Source: Avedoeria sp964651245 (GTDB taxonomy: Bacteria; Chloroflexota; Anaerolineae; Epilineales; Epilineaceae). From it: a stretch of DNA of 64,000 bases. Where the stretch lies: positions 50,077-114,076 of the forward strand of contig CAZYVI010000014.1 of assembly GCA_964651245.1 (NCBI GenBank), in the 5' to 3' direction. The number at the start of each line of letters is the position of its first letter. Positions within the stretch are counted from its first letter, which is position 1. The notes under the pieces are model-generated. The model had not been told where the DNA came from. It made no database searches and worked only from the letters and a program-made list of their open reading frames with translations. This document shows positions 51,202 through 61,365 of this stretch, piece by piece. Position numbers and translations under genes: made by a program.

Positions 51202-54200
51202 CTACCGCCCGCCCCAGAACTCCTCCTTGTCGCACGTCCGCGCCTCGCTGGCGACGGTGGTGTAGATGGCCGCCAGCTCGGCTGGCGTCGGCGCGGCGTA
51301 GAAGCGGCCGGTGGGGCCGGCCAGGCGCGCGAGGAACGCGCCGTCGACGTCGTCGCCGAGGCCGATCGTGAAGAGGCGCAGGCCGGCGGCGCGCGCCGCG
51401 GCGGCCTCGGCCTCGGCCAGCGTGGGGTCGGCGTCCTGGCGGCCGTCGGTGAGGAGCGCGATCACGCGCGTGGCGCCGGCGCGGCGGTTCGGGCCGTCGA
51501 GCTCGGCGCGGGCGGCGGCCAGGCCGGCGTCGATGCGGGTGCCGGGCGAGAGCGCGATGGCGTCGATGGCGGCGTCGACGGCTGCCCGGTCGCCAGACAG
51601 GCCGATGTGCGTCACGGCCGCTTCGTGGAAGGCGATGACGGCCACCCGATCGGTCGGCATCGCGACGACGCCGGCGAAGGTATGGGCGGCGGCCTTGGCG
51701 GCGTCGATCTTGGCGCCGGCCATGCTGGCCGAGGCGTCGATGGCCAGCGCCACGTCGAGCGGCTGGGCGACGCGGTCGCAGCGCTCGCGCAGGGCCAGCG
51801 GCAGGTAGATCGGCGCCGGCTGGGGCGTCGGCGAGGGCGGCGGCGGGCTGGCCGTGGGCTCGGCCGTCGACGTGCCCGTCGCGGTGGCGGTCGGGGCGTA
51901 GACCACCTCGACCTCGGGCACCGGGAAGACGATCCGGCCCGGCTTGCCCCAGCCGTCGACGAAGTCGGCCACGGCTTGGACGTTCGTCGGCCAGCGGCCG
52001 ACCGCTTGCGGCTCGACGACGAGGCTGAACCGCGACGGGCCGTACGGCAGCGCCGGCACGTCCCACGCCGCGTCGGCGCCGGCGACGACGCCGCCAGGCG
52101 ACAGGCTGCCCCGCAGCAGGCGCATGTTCGCCGGCAGCGTGTCGACGAGGCGCAGGTTCGTGGCCAGGGCGTCGGGGACGTGGTAGCGGACCATCCGGTG
52201 CTGGGCGTCGGCGAAGTTCAGGACGACGTCGGCGTCGGAGCTGGCCAGCGGCTGGGCGTCGGCATTGTAGAGGCCGCCGAGCAGGCGGAGGCGCCGCCAG
52301 CCGACGCGGTCGCCGTCGTAGACGACGATCTGGATGCCGGCGTCGCGCGCCGCCTGCGCCGCCGCCTCGGCCGCCGGGTACTGCCGGCAGTCGCCGTCGC
52401 GGTACTCGAAGTCGCGGTTGCAGTAGTCGGGCTGGAACAGGACCATCACCCGCCGCCGCGTCGACGCCGCATCGAACGCGGTCTGCGCCAGCTTGATGCC
52501 TTCGCGCAGCACCGGCGCCGTGTTCGTGCAGGACGCGTAGCCGAACGCGCCGAACTCCCGGGCCCAGCACGTCGGCGGCCACTTGCGCGGGATCTTCTGG
52601 ATGGCGGCCAGCGCCTTGGTCTTGTCGTGGGTCAGCGGCAGCTCGATCGAGGCATCGCGGAAGTAGGCCACGACGCCGAGGCGGTGCTGGGTGAGGTCGA
52701 TCCGCGACACCAGGCGGCGCAGCAGCTTGACGGTCTGCTCGGCCGGATCGGGCGTGCTGAGGTCGGGGTGGTACATCGTCACCACCACGATGTCGCTGGG
52801 CGCCTCGCCGATCCCGCACATCCCGTCTAGGCCGAGCGTCACCGTCGTGGTGGCGCCCAGCGGCAGGCGGGCCGGGTCGGCCGTCTTGCTGGCCGCGATC
52901 GCGCACGTGGCGTCGCCGGGGACCGGCAGCGCGCCGGCGTCCGGCGGGGCCGGGAAGAACACGCTGACGACGCTGGAGAGGCCGTCGGCGACGTAGACGC
53001 GGCCGTGCTCGTCGGCCGCGATCGCCGAGAGCGTCGACGGGTCGGCGGAGGGGAACGGGCGGGCGTCGAAGCGGGCGGTGACGGCGCCGTCGGGGGCGTA
53101 GCGCTCGACGTAGCCCGCTTCCCGCAGGCCGAAGAGGACGCCGTCGGGGCCGCCGGCGATCGCGCGGACATCGGCGGTGACGGCGATGTCGGGCCGGCGC
53201 GCGCCGTCGGGGGCGAAGACGACGGCGACGTCGCGGTAGTCGTCGAGGGCGTAGACGCGGCCGTCGGGTCCGACCGAGAGGTCGATGTAGGGGTTGACGG
53301 TGAACGTCGTCGACGCGTCGTCGGGCAGGTCCCACTCGGGCTGCCGGCCGGCGCCGTCGCGCGGGGTCAGGATCAGCTTCGCGTCGTCGAGCTTGCGGGT
53401 CGGCTGGCGCTCGTAGGCCAGCGTGTACACGGCGTCCGACGGGTCGTGGTAGGCCAGGTCGACCACCTGCAGGAAGGTGCGGTTCGCGCTGCCGAGGTCG
53501 GCGCTGCGCTCGAGCGACGGCGTCGTGAAGTTCGCCGTCCAGATCGGCTCGAGGACTTGGATCTCCTGGCCGTACTCGCGGGCCGTGACGCTCCGGAAGC
53601 GCCCGACGCCGTGCGCATCCTCGATCCAGGTGGCGCCGCCCTGGAGCTGCGGCGCGCCCGGCGTCGGCTCGCCGCCCCCCTCGGGCGTCGGCGTCGGCCG
53701 GTCGACCTCGCTGCCGCCGGCCTTGCCGCGGTGCTCCTGGCGGTAGTAGCCGTAGATCTCGCCCTCGACGCCGGTGCCGTCGGCGCGCTCGACGCTGAGG
53801 CGCTGCATCGCGCCGGCCGACTGGCGCGTCGTCAGGCCGACGGTGGCCACGGCGTCGCCCAGCGGGCGGTGCAGGCGGGCGTAGCGGCTGCGGTCGAGCA
53901 CCAGCACCTGCTCCGGTGCCGGCGCGCTGACGAACCACGGCGCCACGAGGCCGCTGTCGTCGTTGGCGTCGCGGCCGGAGAGGAAGACGGCGAGCGTCGT
54001 GGCCATGTCGACGTCGCGGTACTGCACGACGGCCGGCGTGCGCGGCAGGCGGGTGTCCTTGCCCCGTCGCGTGCCGTAGCACGGCCCGACGTTCGGGTCG
54101 TAGTCGGCCACGGCGTAGTACTGGCCGGTGGCCAGGCGGACGCGCGGGGCGCGCACCGTCTGCTTGCAGATCGTGCCGGCGTTGGCGCTGGCGGCGATGA

Positions 54201-55104
54201 CGTAGCTGAAGCCGTCCGGGGCGATCCGGCAGGCGCCGCCGCCGTCGCCGACCCAGACCTGGTCATCGCCGAGCGCGAAGACGACGCCGGCACGGCACTG
54301 GTTGTAGGGCGGTCCGCCGGCCTTGGGGCTGAACTTCGGAGCGTTGAGGAGGTACGTCTTGCGATGCGCCGCCCCGGCGGCGTCGAGGTCGAACAGCTGG
54401 ACCCGCAGCTCGTTCAGGTCGCCGACGGCGATCGTCTTGCCGTCGGCGCTCACGCTGACGTCGCTCATGAGCGTGAACTGCCCGTCGTCGGCGCCGAGGC
54501 CCCCGAACGCGAACAGGCGGTTGCCGCCCGCATCGAACGCGACGACGGCGTTGGCTTCGCGGTCGGTGGCGTACACCCGGCCGTCGGGCCCGACGGCGAT
54601 GGCCGAGGCGTCGATGTCGGTCCACTCGGCCACGAAGGCGCCGTCGAGGTCGAACGTGACGATGCGCCGCGTGCCGCTGTCGATGACGTAGAGCTTGCCG
54701 GCGGCCTGGTCGAGCGCGATCCGCCCGACGCCCCCCAGCCGCGCCGGTCCGTCGCCGGTGGCCCCGAACGGCGGCAGGAACGCACCGCTCGGCAGCATCG
54801 TGTGGACGCCGCCCGCGCCGGCGTCGGCGATGTAAACGCGGCCGTCGAGGGCCACGTCGATGGCGACGACGGACTGGAAGATGCCGGCGGCGGCCGCCTG
54901 GCGGGCGGGCCACTGGGCGATCTGGGTGTAGGGCTCGAGCGGCGCCTGGGCGGCGTCGGCTGCGCGGTCGGCGCCGTCGGCGGCGTCGGGCCGCGCGGCG
55001 GCCGCGGGCGGGGCGGCGGCGGCCAGCGCGAGGGCGGTGGACGCGACGAGGGCGGCGACGAGGCCGCGGGCGACGGTCGGTCGGCGCGGAGCGGTGCGGG
55101 GCAT
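51202..55104 (-). CDS. Large secreted NHL-repeat/VWA surface protein
   Basis: This 1300-residue protein starts with ATG after GAGGTG, with a signal peptide (~12-36). The N-terminal ~650 residues hold NHL/SMP-30-type propeller blades (VAIDVALDGRVYIADAGAG, RIALDQAAGKLYVIDSGTRR, AIAVGPDGRVYATDREANA, DLSVGPDGRVYALDDYRDVA). A degenerate VWA domain follows: its MIDAS start reads DIVVVTMYHPD instead of D-x-S-x-S. Then come a sandwich, a PT linker and APIYLPLALRERC, and an intact VWA domain (DVALAIDASASM, GTRIDAGLAAARAEL, VIALLTDGRQD). The C-terminal half shares its plan with the 21593-23386 protein, so they are paralogs. Probably adhesion or assembly at the surface. Confidence 0.87.
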   Translation of the reverse strand: MPRTAPRRPTVARGLVAALVASTALALAAAAPPAAAARPDAADGADRAADAAQAPLEPYTQIAQWPARQAAAAGIFQSVVAIDVALDGRVYIADAGAGGVHTMLPSGAFLPPFGATGDGPARLGGVGRIALDQAAGKLYVIDSGTRRIVTFDLDGAFVAEWTDIDASAIAVGPDGRVYATDREANAVVAFDAGGNRLFAFGGLGADDGQFTLMSDVSVSADGKTIAVGDLNELRVQLFDLDAAGAAHRKTYLLNAPKFSPKAGGPPYNQCRAGVVFALGDDQVWVGDGGGACRIAPDGFSYVIAASANAGTICKQTVRAPRVRLATGQYYAVADYDPNVGPCYGTRRGKDTRLPRTPAVVQYRDVDMATTLAVFLSGRDANDDSGLVAPWFVSAPAPEQVLVLDRSRYARLHRPLGDAVATVGLTTRQSAGAMQRLSVERADGTGVEGEIYGYYRQEHRGKAGGSEVDRPTPTPEGGGEPTPGAPQLQGGATWIEDAHGVGRFRSVTAREYGQEIQVLEPIWTANFTTPSLERSADLGSANRTFLQVVDLAYHDPSDAVYTLAYERQPTRKLDDAKLILTPRDGAGRQPEWDLPDDASTTFTVNPYIDLSVGPDGRVYALDDYRDVAVVFAPDGARRPDIAVTADVRAIAGGPDGVLFGLREAGYVERYAPDGAVTARFDARPFPSADPSTLSAIAADEHGRVYVADGLSSVVSVFFPAPPDAGALPVPGDATCAIAASKTADPARLPLGATTTVTLGLDGMCGIGEAPSDIVVVTMYHPDLSTPDPAEQTVKLLRRLVSRIDLTQHRLGVVAYFRDASIELPLTHDKTKALAAIQKIPRKWPPTCWAREFGAFGYASCTNTAPVLREGIKLAQTAFDAASTRRRVMVLFQPDYCNRDFEYRDGDCRQYPAAEAAAQAARDAGIQIVVYDGDRVGWRRLRLLGGLYNADAQPLASSDADVVLNFADAQHRMVRYHVPDALATNLRLVDTLPANMRLLRGSLSPGGVVAGADAAWDVPALPYGPSRFSLVVEPQAVGRWPTNVQAVADFVDGWGKPGRIVFPVPEVEVVYAPTATATGTSTAEPTASPPPPSPTPQPAPIYLPLALRERCDRVAQPLDVALAIDASASMAGAKIDAAKAAAHTFAGVVAMPTDRVAVIAFHEAAVTHIGLSGDRAAVDAAIDAIALSPGTRIDAGLAAARAELDGPNRRAGATRVIALLTDGRQDADPTLAEAEAAAARAAGLRLFTIGLGDDVDGAFLARLAGPTGRFYAAPTPAELAAIYTTVASEARTCDKEEFWGGR

Positions 55105-55295
55105 GGACCACCTCGGGCGATGGGCGTGGCGAGCGGCGCCGCCTGATGGCGGCCGTCGGCTGCCGGCCGTCGTCGCCAGGATACCGCGCTGGGGTGCGAC
55201 CGAGTAGTCGTGATGGGGACGGGCGTGCGACAGGGCTCGCCGCTCAGGACGCTGGACCGGCGTCTCGCCGCCGACTGCGTCGAGGTATGCGCGCT

Positions 55296-56897
55296 CTATC
55301 CCAGCGCCTCATCCTCCCCCGGAAGCTCGAGCTTCGGGAACAGCACGGCGCCCTCGGCCACCGCCGTCCCCGGCGCGAGCCGCCCCCACGCCGTACCGTC
55401 AGCCCAATCGCGCCCATCGCCAGCGTCGGGCAGGCCGAGCTGGCGGGCGACGCCGTCGGCGGTGGTCGGGAGGAACGGCTGGAGCGCGAAGGCGACGAGT
55501 CGCAGCGCCTCGGCTGCGGTGTAAATCGACGTCGCCAGCTTGGCCTCGACGGCCGGCTCGGCGCGGCCCTTGGCCAACTGCCAGGGCTCGACGACGACGA
55601 GGAAGCGGTTCGCCTCGGCCAGCACCTGCCAGATCGCCTCGATCGCATCGTGCGTCAGGTAGTCCGCCATCGCCGCCGCCACGCGGTCGCCCAGCGTCGA
55701 CGCGGCCACGACGAGGGGGGCCGCCTCGTCGGCGAGCATGCCGTCGATGGGCGTCGGGACGAGGCCGCCGAAGTAGCGGTTCGTCATGCTCGTCGTCCGC
55801 CGCAGCAGGTTCCCCAGCTGGTCGGCGAGGTCGGCGTTGTGGGCGGCGACGAAGCGCTCGAGGGTGAAGTCGCCGTCCTCGGTCGAGCGGATGTGGCGCA
55901 GCAGGTAGTAGCGCAGCGCGTCGAGGCCGTACGTCTCGACCAGGGTCAGCGGGTCGAGGACGTTGCCGGTCGACTTGCTCATCTTGCCGCCCGAGAGCGT
56001 GATGAAGCCGTGGATGAAGATCTCGGTCGGCAGCGGGACGCCGGCCGAGAGCAGCATCGCCGGCCAATAGACGCAGTGGAAGCGGATGATGTCCTTGCCG
56101 ATGATGTGGACGCGGTCCGGGCACTCGGCCCACCAGCGGCGGTAGGCCGGGCCGTCGCCGGCGAAGTCGAGGGCGGTGATGTAGTTCGAGAGGGCGTCGA
56201 ACCAGACGTACATCACCTGGCCGGGGTCGTCGGGCACGCGGATGCCCCAGCCCTTGGCGCGCGCCTCGGAGCGGCTGACGCTGAAGTCGGCCAGGCCGCC
56301 GCGGATGAAGCTGAGCACCTCGTTCTTGCGCGTCGGCGGGGAGATGCGGAGCGCGTCGCTGTCGATGAGCCGCTCGAGCTCCGCCTGGTAGGCCGACAGC
56401 CGAAAGAACCAGTTCTCTTCGGACACGACGTCCGGCACGGTGCCATGCGTCGGGCAGCGGCCGTCGACGAGCTCATCGGGGCCGTAGAACTGCTCGCAGC
56501 CGACGCAGTAGAGGCCCTCGTACGACTGGCGGTAGAAGTCGTCGTTGCGGGCGCACGCCGCCCAGAGCCGACGCGCGCCCTCGGCGTGGCGCGGCTCGGC
56601 GCTGGTGCGGATGAAGTCGTCGAACGACAGCCCGAGCGGGCTGCGCAAGTCGGCGAAGCGCTGCGAGTTGCGCGCCACCAGGTCGGCGGTCGGGATGCCC
56701 TCGCGCTCCGCCGCCTGGACGTTCTTGAGGCTGTTCTCGTCCGTGCCGGTCTGGAACCGCACGTCGCGCCCGCGCAGCCGGTGGTAGCGCGCCACGGCGT
56801 CGGTGAGCGTGTACTCCAGGGCGTGGCCCATGTGCGGGACGCCGTTGACGTAGGGGATGGCGGTGGTGATGTAGTAGGGGGTGGGGGCGTCGGACAT
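55296..56897 (-). CDS. metG: Methionyl-tRNA synthetase
   Basis: This 533-residue class I synthetase starts with ATG at 56897. It carries the HIGH-type motif in NGVPHMGHALEYTLTDAVAR and the KMSKS loop in GGKMSKSTGNVLDP, plus the zinc-knuckle region CVGCEQFYGPDELVDGRCPT and the family strand VMYVWFDALSNYITAL. It charges tRNA-Met in the cytoplasm. The length and the absence of a C-terminal EMAP-II tRNA-binding domain match the shorter bacterial form. Divergent from the cyclase-NACHT gene across a 282-bp gap in which I see no gene. Confidence 0.98.
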   Translation of the reverse strand: MSDAPTPYYITTAIPYVNGVPHMGHALEYTLTDAVARYHRLRGRDVRFQTGTDENSLKNVQAAEREGIPTADLVARNSQRFADLRSPLGLSFDDFIRTSAEPRHAEGARRLWAACARNDDFYRQSYEGLYCVGCEQFYGPDELVDGRCPTHGTVPDVVSEENWFFRLSAYQAELERLIDSDALRISPPTRKNEVLSFIRGGLADFSVSRSEARAKGWGIRVPDDPGQVMYVWFDALSNYITALDFAGDGPAYRRWWAECPDRVHIIGKDIIRFHCVYWPAMLLSAGVPLPTEIFIHGFITLSGGKMSKSTGNVLDPLTLVETYGLDALRYYLLRHIRSTEDGDFTLERFVAAHNADLADQLGNLLRRTTSMTNRYFGGLVPTPIDGMLADEAAPLVVAASTLGDRVAAAMADYLTHDAIEAIWQVLAEANRFLVVVEPWQLAKGRAEPAVEAKLATSIYTAAEALRLVAFALQPFLPTTADGVARQLGLPDAGDGRDWADGTAWGRLAPGTAVAEGAVLFPKLELPGEDEALG

Positions 56898-57179
56898 CGT
56901 GCGGTCCTGGGGTGGGAGCGGACGGAAGGCGTGCTGGGCGTTTGGCCTCCGGCGACCTCGGCGTGCCTGCGCAAAGGCCGTCGCTGCCTCGGGCTTCGAG
57001 AGGCGACAACGGTATGGGCGATTGGGGGTGCCGTGCAACTTGGCTGAACGATCCCGGCACGGCGTCACGGCCGTGGACGGCGTCCGACTTGCACGCCTGC
57101 TGGCACGGGCTATCGTACGCCAACCCGCACTGCCCCGTTGCCTGCGTGAGAGGTTCTGCCCGCCGCAGGGAGCCGCATC

Positions 57180-60100
57180 GTGACCACGCCGCCCGTCGGA
57201 ACGGTGTCGCTGCTGTTCGCCGACATCGAAGGCAGCGTACGCTTGGGCTTTGCCTATGGCGAGGCCTGGTACGGGCTGCTGGCGCAGTACCACGATCTGG
57301 TTCGGGAGGCCGTCGAGCGGCACGGCGGCTACGTGTTCAAGCTGGTCGGCGATGGCGTCTACGCTGCGTTCGCGCGCGCGCCCGACGCGGTCGAGGCGGC
57401 CATCGACGCGCAGCGCGCCGTCCAGCGCGCCGAGTGGTCGGCCCTCGGCAGCGCGATCGACCGGCCGCGGGTGCGCGTCGGGCTGCACGCCGGCGAGGTC
57501 GCCTGGGACTCGGCGGCAGGCGAGTACGCCGGCTCGACGCTCCATGTGGCCAGCCGGATCATGGAGGTCGTCCACGGCGACCAGACGATCGTCTCGTCGG
57601 CCGTCGAGGCGCTGGCGGGCGTCTACCTCCAGCCCGGCGCCCGTCTCCATCCGCTCGGCGCTGTGGTGCTGCGCGACGTGCCGCGGTCCGAGCCGCTGTC
57701 GCTCCTCATGGTCGACGACCTCGTGGTCGACGTCCGCCCGCCCCGCGGCATGTCTGTCGACATCGTGCCGGGGCCGGCGACGATCGGCGACGCCTCGCTC
57801 GACGAAGCCGTGCGGCACACGCTCCACTGGGTGCGCCGGGTCGGCGATGCGGCACCGCCGACGCCCGACCAGCAGCGCCGGATCCGCGGGCATCGGCCGG
57901 CCGACTGGGCCGGCTTCGTGGCCAAGCGCGTCGCCGAGTGGTCGCATCCGCGGCTCCGGCTCGACCGGCGGTTCGTCCACCTGACGCTGCTGCTGGACGT
58001 CGGCGAGGAGGGCAACGACGGCCGCTGGGTGCCGCAACCCGAGCGCTTCCACGACCTGCGCGATGTCCTCGCCGCCGGCGACGCCCCGGCCGTCGTCGTC
58101 GTCGGCGATCCCGGCGCGGGCAAGACGACGCTCCTGGCCCGCTTCGAGTTCGACACCGTCCTCGACGCCCTCGACGGCGATCCCCGCGTGCCGTTCTACG
58201 TGCCGCTGGCGTCCTACGGCGCCGGCGCCACCGACCCGCCCGACCCGGCGGCGTGGCTGGCCGAGCAGTGGTCGCTCCAGAACCCGGGCCTGCCGCCGCT
58301 CGACCACCTGCTGGCGCTGGGCCGGATGGTCCTGCTGCTCGACGGCCTCAACGAGATGCCGCACAACGACTACGGGGGCTACTGGGCGCGGATCCAAGCC
58401 TGGCGGCGCTGGCTGGCGGCGCTGCACACCCGCTACCCGGGCTGCCGCGCGATCTTCAGTTGTCGCCAGCAAGACTACGCGGCGCCGCTCTCGACGCCCG
58501 AGCTGCCGATCCCGCAGGTGCGGGTCGAGCCGCTCGACGACGGCCAGGTGCAGCGCTTCCTGGCTGCCTACGCCCCGGACCGCGCCGTCGAGCTCTGGTC
58601 GGCGATCGGGGCGACGCCCGCCCTCGACCTGCTGCGCTCGCCGTTCATGCTGCGGCTGTACATCGAGCAGGACGAGGCGCCCGAGCGGATCGCCCGCAAC
58701 CCCAGCGCCTGGTTCACGGCGCTGGTGCGGCGGGCGCTCATGCGCGAGACGTCGCGCGGCACGCGCCACTTCGGGCCGCACGGCGTCCTGACCCCGCATG
58801 ACCTGCGCCGCCTGAGCCAGGCCCACGACTGGCGCACGCCGTACGAGCTGCCCCGCGGCGGGCCGCTCGTCGACGGCCTGGCCGAGCTGGCGTACCAGAT
58901 GCAGTTCGTGGCGGGCACCGGCGACGGCGCCCAGGTGCGCCTTCCCCGCGCCGAGGCGTTCGCGGCGGTCGAGCGGCTCGGGCCCCAGCCGGGCGATGTG
59001 GTCCGGGCGGGCCTGGCGCTGGGCCTGCTGATCGAGGATCTCGACCGCGACGAGATCGCGTTTGCCCACCAACTGCTACAGGAGTACTTTGCGGCCCGTC
59101 ACGTGGCGCGCGCGCCCGACGTGCGGCTGGCCAGCGCCGAGTGGCGCGCCGACGCCATCGAACCATCGCTCGAGGTCACCCTGGCCGGCCTGGCCACGCC
59201 GGACCCGCTGCCGACGCCACCGCCCACGCCCTGGGACACCACGATGCTCCTCGCCGCCCCCATGGTCCCCGACGCCGATCGCTTCGTGCGGGCGCTGGCC
59301 GACGTCAACCCGACCCTGGCCGCCCGCGCCGCCGCCCAACCCGACGTCCGGGTGACGCCCCCGACGCGCCAGAGCCTGGCCTGGCGCCTCGTCGAGCGCA
59401 GCCGCGACCCGGCGGCCGACCTGCGTGTCCGCATCGCGGCGGGCTTGGCGCTGGGCGAACTGGGTGACCCGCGCTACGAGCTCCGCCACGGCCCGTACGG
59501 CGACTACCTCCTGCCGCCGCTCGTCGAGGTGCCTGGCGGCGACTACCCGATCGGCTGCGACGACGGCCCGTTCGGCGACGAGGAGGCCCCAGCCCACATC
59601 GTGACGCTGCCGCCCTTCGCCATCGGCCAGTTCCCGGTCACGAACGCCGAGTTCCAGCGCTTCGTCCGCAGCGGCGGCTACGACGACGAACGCTGGTGGG
59701 ACACCCCCGACGCCCGCCGCTGGCGCAGCGGCGAGGGCACGGCGGATGGCAACCGCTGGAACGTGCGGCACCGGCTCGAGCAGCTCCGGGCGGCGCCGGG
59801 GGAGTTGGACCGCATGATCGCGGCCGGGGCGCTGTCGGCGGAGCAGGCGGGACGCTGGCGCGAGCGGCTGCGCATGTCTCCCGCGATGTTGGAAGTGCAC
59901 CTAGCGGACATGTACCCCGGCGGGCCACTTCGTCGACCGGCGTCATTCGCCGACCCCCCATTCAGCAGCCCATCACAGCCAGTGTCCGGGATTTCCTGGT
60001 TCGAGGCGCGGGCGTACGCCGCGTGGCTGTCTTCGCAGTCGGGAACGGTGTTTCGTCTGCCGACCGAGGCGGAGTGGGAGGCGGCGGCCCGCGGTCTTGA

Positions 60101-60479
60101 GGGACGCGCGTATCCGTTCGGGGGCACCTTTGACCCATCACGGTGTAATACAGTAGAGACCCATGTACGTCGAACTACGCCCGTAGGCGTGTTTCCAGCA
60201 GGTGATACGCCCACCGGGATCAGCGACATGGCGGGCAATGTGTTCGAGTGGTGTACCACAGTGTTCGGCAGTATAGGAGACAGGCGCATGTTCATGTATC
60301 CGTACTCCATCATGGACGGGCGCGAGGACGAGCGCGCACCTGGTGGTTATCCGCGGATTCTACGAGGCGGCACTTGGAGCTATGACGCCCCAATTGCGCG
60401 TGCAACGACACGATTCTACAATCATCCAGCGAGCCGGGCCAGCAGTGATGGTGCACGTCTCATGGTATTGACACCGTAG
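57180..60479 (+). CDS. Nucleotide cyclase - NACHT NTPase - FGE-like fusion
   Basis: This 1099-residue protein starts with GTG after AGGGAG. Residues ~8-165 are a class III cyclase domain: metal Asp15 (LLFADIEGS), purine-contact Lys54 and Asp58 (FKLVGDGVYAAF), and HVASRI where N-x-x-x-R is usual (Asn replaced by His122, Arg126 kept). A NACHT module follows (~300-650): Walker A GDPGAGKTT (309-317), Walker B LLLDGLNEM, sensor FSCRQQDY. Next are helical repeats (HQLLQEYFAARHVA, winged-helix/STAND style). The C-terminus (~778-1099) is an FGE-sulfatase/C-lectin fold (LPPFAIGQFPVTNAEFQRF, FRLPTEAEWEAAARG, ISDMAGNVFEWC, RILRGGTWSYD). The two Cys of true FGE after RGG-(S/T)-W are absent, so the domain probably binds ligand. 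Base composition drops in GC from ~60,100 on. A STAND-type signalling or defence protein is inferred. Confidence 0.9.
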   Translation: MTTPPVGTVSLLFADIEGSVRLGFAYGEAWYGLLAQYHDLVREAVERHGGYVFKLVGDGVYAAFARAPDAVEAAIDAQRAVQRAEWSALGSAIDRPRVRVGLHAGEVAWDSAAGEYAGSTLHVASRIMEVVHGDQTIVSSAVEALAGVYLQPGARLHPLGAVVLRDVPRSEPLSLLMVDDLVVDVRPPRGMSVDIVPGPATIGDASLDEAVRHTLHWVRRVGDAAPPTPDQQRRIRGHRPADWAGFVAKRVAEWSHPRLRLDRRFVHLTLLLDVGEEGNDGRWVPQPERFHDLRDVLAAGDAPAVVVVGDPGAGKTTLLARFEFDTVLDALDGDPRVPFYVPLASYGAGATDPPDPAAWLAEQWSLQNPGLPPLDHLLALGRMVLLLDGLNEMPHNDYGGYWARIQAWRRWLAALHTRYPGCRAIFSCRQQDYAAPLSTPELPIPQVRVEPLDDGQVQRFLAAYAPDRAVELWSAIGATPALDLLRSPFMLRLYIEQDEAPERIARNPSAWFTALVRRALMRETSRGTRHFGPHGVLTPHDLRRLSQAHDWRTPYELPRGGPLVDGLAELAYQMQFVAGTGDGAQVRLPRAEAFAAVERLGPQPGDVVRAGLALGLLIEDLDRDEIAFAHQLLQEYFAARHVARAPDVRLASAEWRADAIEPSLEVTLAGLATPDPLPTPPPTPWDTTMLLAAPMVPDADRFVRALADVNPTLAARAAAQPDVRVTPPTRQSLAWRLVERSRDPAADLRVRIAAGLALGELGDPRYELRHGPYGDYLLPPLVEVPGGDYPIGCDDGPFGDEEAPAHIVTLPPFAIGQFPVTNAEFQRFVRSGGYDDERWWDTPDARRWRSGEGTADGNRWNVRHRLEQLRAAPGELDRMIAAGALSAEQAGRWRERLRMSPAMLEVHLADMYPGGPLRRPASFADPPFSSPSQPVSGISWFEARAYAAWLSSQSGTVFRLPTEAEWEAAARGLEGRAYPFGGTFDPSRCNTVETHVRRTTPVGVFPAGDTPTGISDMAGNVFEWCTTVFGSIGDRRMFMYPYSIMDGREDERAPGGYPRILRGGTWSYDAPIARATTRFYNHPASRASSDGARLMVLTP

Positions 60480-60576
60480 TGAACGCGGGCTTTTGTGGTC
60501 CTTCAGCGGATTCGTACCGCGTCATTAGGGCCGCGAGTCGCCAGGACAATCCACAATCCGCTTGAGGGGGACATCG

Positions 60577-61365
60577 ATGCGAACGACGCTCTCTTGGAAG
60601 CAGCTAACGACCTGGCTTGCCCTGATTGCAGGCAGTGCTGCACTCGGCAGCATGTCACCGCTCGCCGGCGTACAGCCGCCAGCCGTGCAACAGGTGGCAA
60701 CGGCAACATCATTTGAAGCGCCTTCGCCAACTCCGGACCGCTGGTATCGTGAGTTACCAATCAACATGCGGATGAGTGAGCGCGCCTTTCCGAAGACACC
60801 CGTTCCCGTAGACCCAGGCGGGCACTGGATTCTCTCGATCACGCCAGGTCCGGGCTGTCAAGCCGAGACCGGACGGGCTTGGCTGATGGAGCTGCCCACC
60901 ACGTGGAGCCCGGTCGGAAGCGCTGGGGCGGGGCCGAAGTGCCTGACAATCTCGACACTCCCGGTGGATCCTCTATATGGCGCCGACTGGCACGCTGCGC
61001 CTACCCCGAACGGAATACAGGCGACTCAAGGTGTACTCGTTCCGTCTGCGCAATTGATCCCGGCTCAGAACCCAATCGGCGTCAACTCGGGCGATGCGGA
61101 GTATGGTTGGGTTAGCTCGCCAGCCAACCGGTGCTACTTCATCATCTTGTCGAGGACGCTTACGGGCACACCGACGGCTGTGGCCTACAGTCCGATATTC
61201 GGCGTGGTCGTGGGAGCCGATGCCGTTGGACTGGACTTCTGCACAAACGCCAAGAACAACGGCGTACTCATGCCAGGCGGCATTTGGGGTGCAAATGCTG
61301 TGGCGACCCACTGTCCGTGCAATGGCACTCCCCATCCTTCCAGTGGGACAGCCACCAGCGAGTAG
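60577..61365 (+). CDS. Secreted orphan protein
   Basis: The ATG at 60577 follows GAGGGGG and gives 262 residues; an upstream TTG adds five. A signal peptide (LTTWLALIAGSAALGSM) is clear, with an exported body containing six to seven cysteines (GPGCQAETG, KCLTIS, NRCYFIIL, LDFCTNAKN, THCPCNG). I recognise no family. The gene is noticeably less GC-rich than the rest of the window, as is the end of the preceding gene, so both may have been acquired together. It may be co-transcribed with the cyclase-NACHT gene (97-bp gap). It lacks the stalk and L-P motif of other exported proteins here. Function unknown. Confidence 0.75.
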   Translation: MRTTLSWKQLTTWLALIAGSAALGSMSPLAGVQPPAVQQVATATSFEAPSPTPDRWYRELPINMRMSERAFPKTPVPVDPGGHWILSITPGPGCQAETGRAWLMELPTTWSPVGSAGAGPKCLTISTLPVDPLYGADWHAAPTPNGIQATQGVLVPSAQLIPAQNPIGVNSGDAEYGWVSSPANRCYFIILSRTLTGTPTAVAYSPIFGVVVGADAVGLDFCTNAKNNGVLMPGGIWGANAVATHCPCNGTPHPSSGTATSE

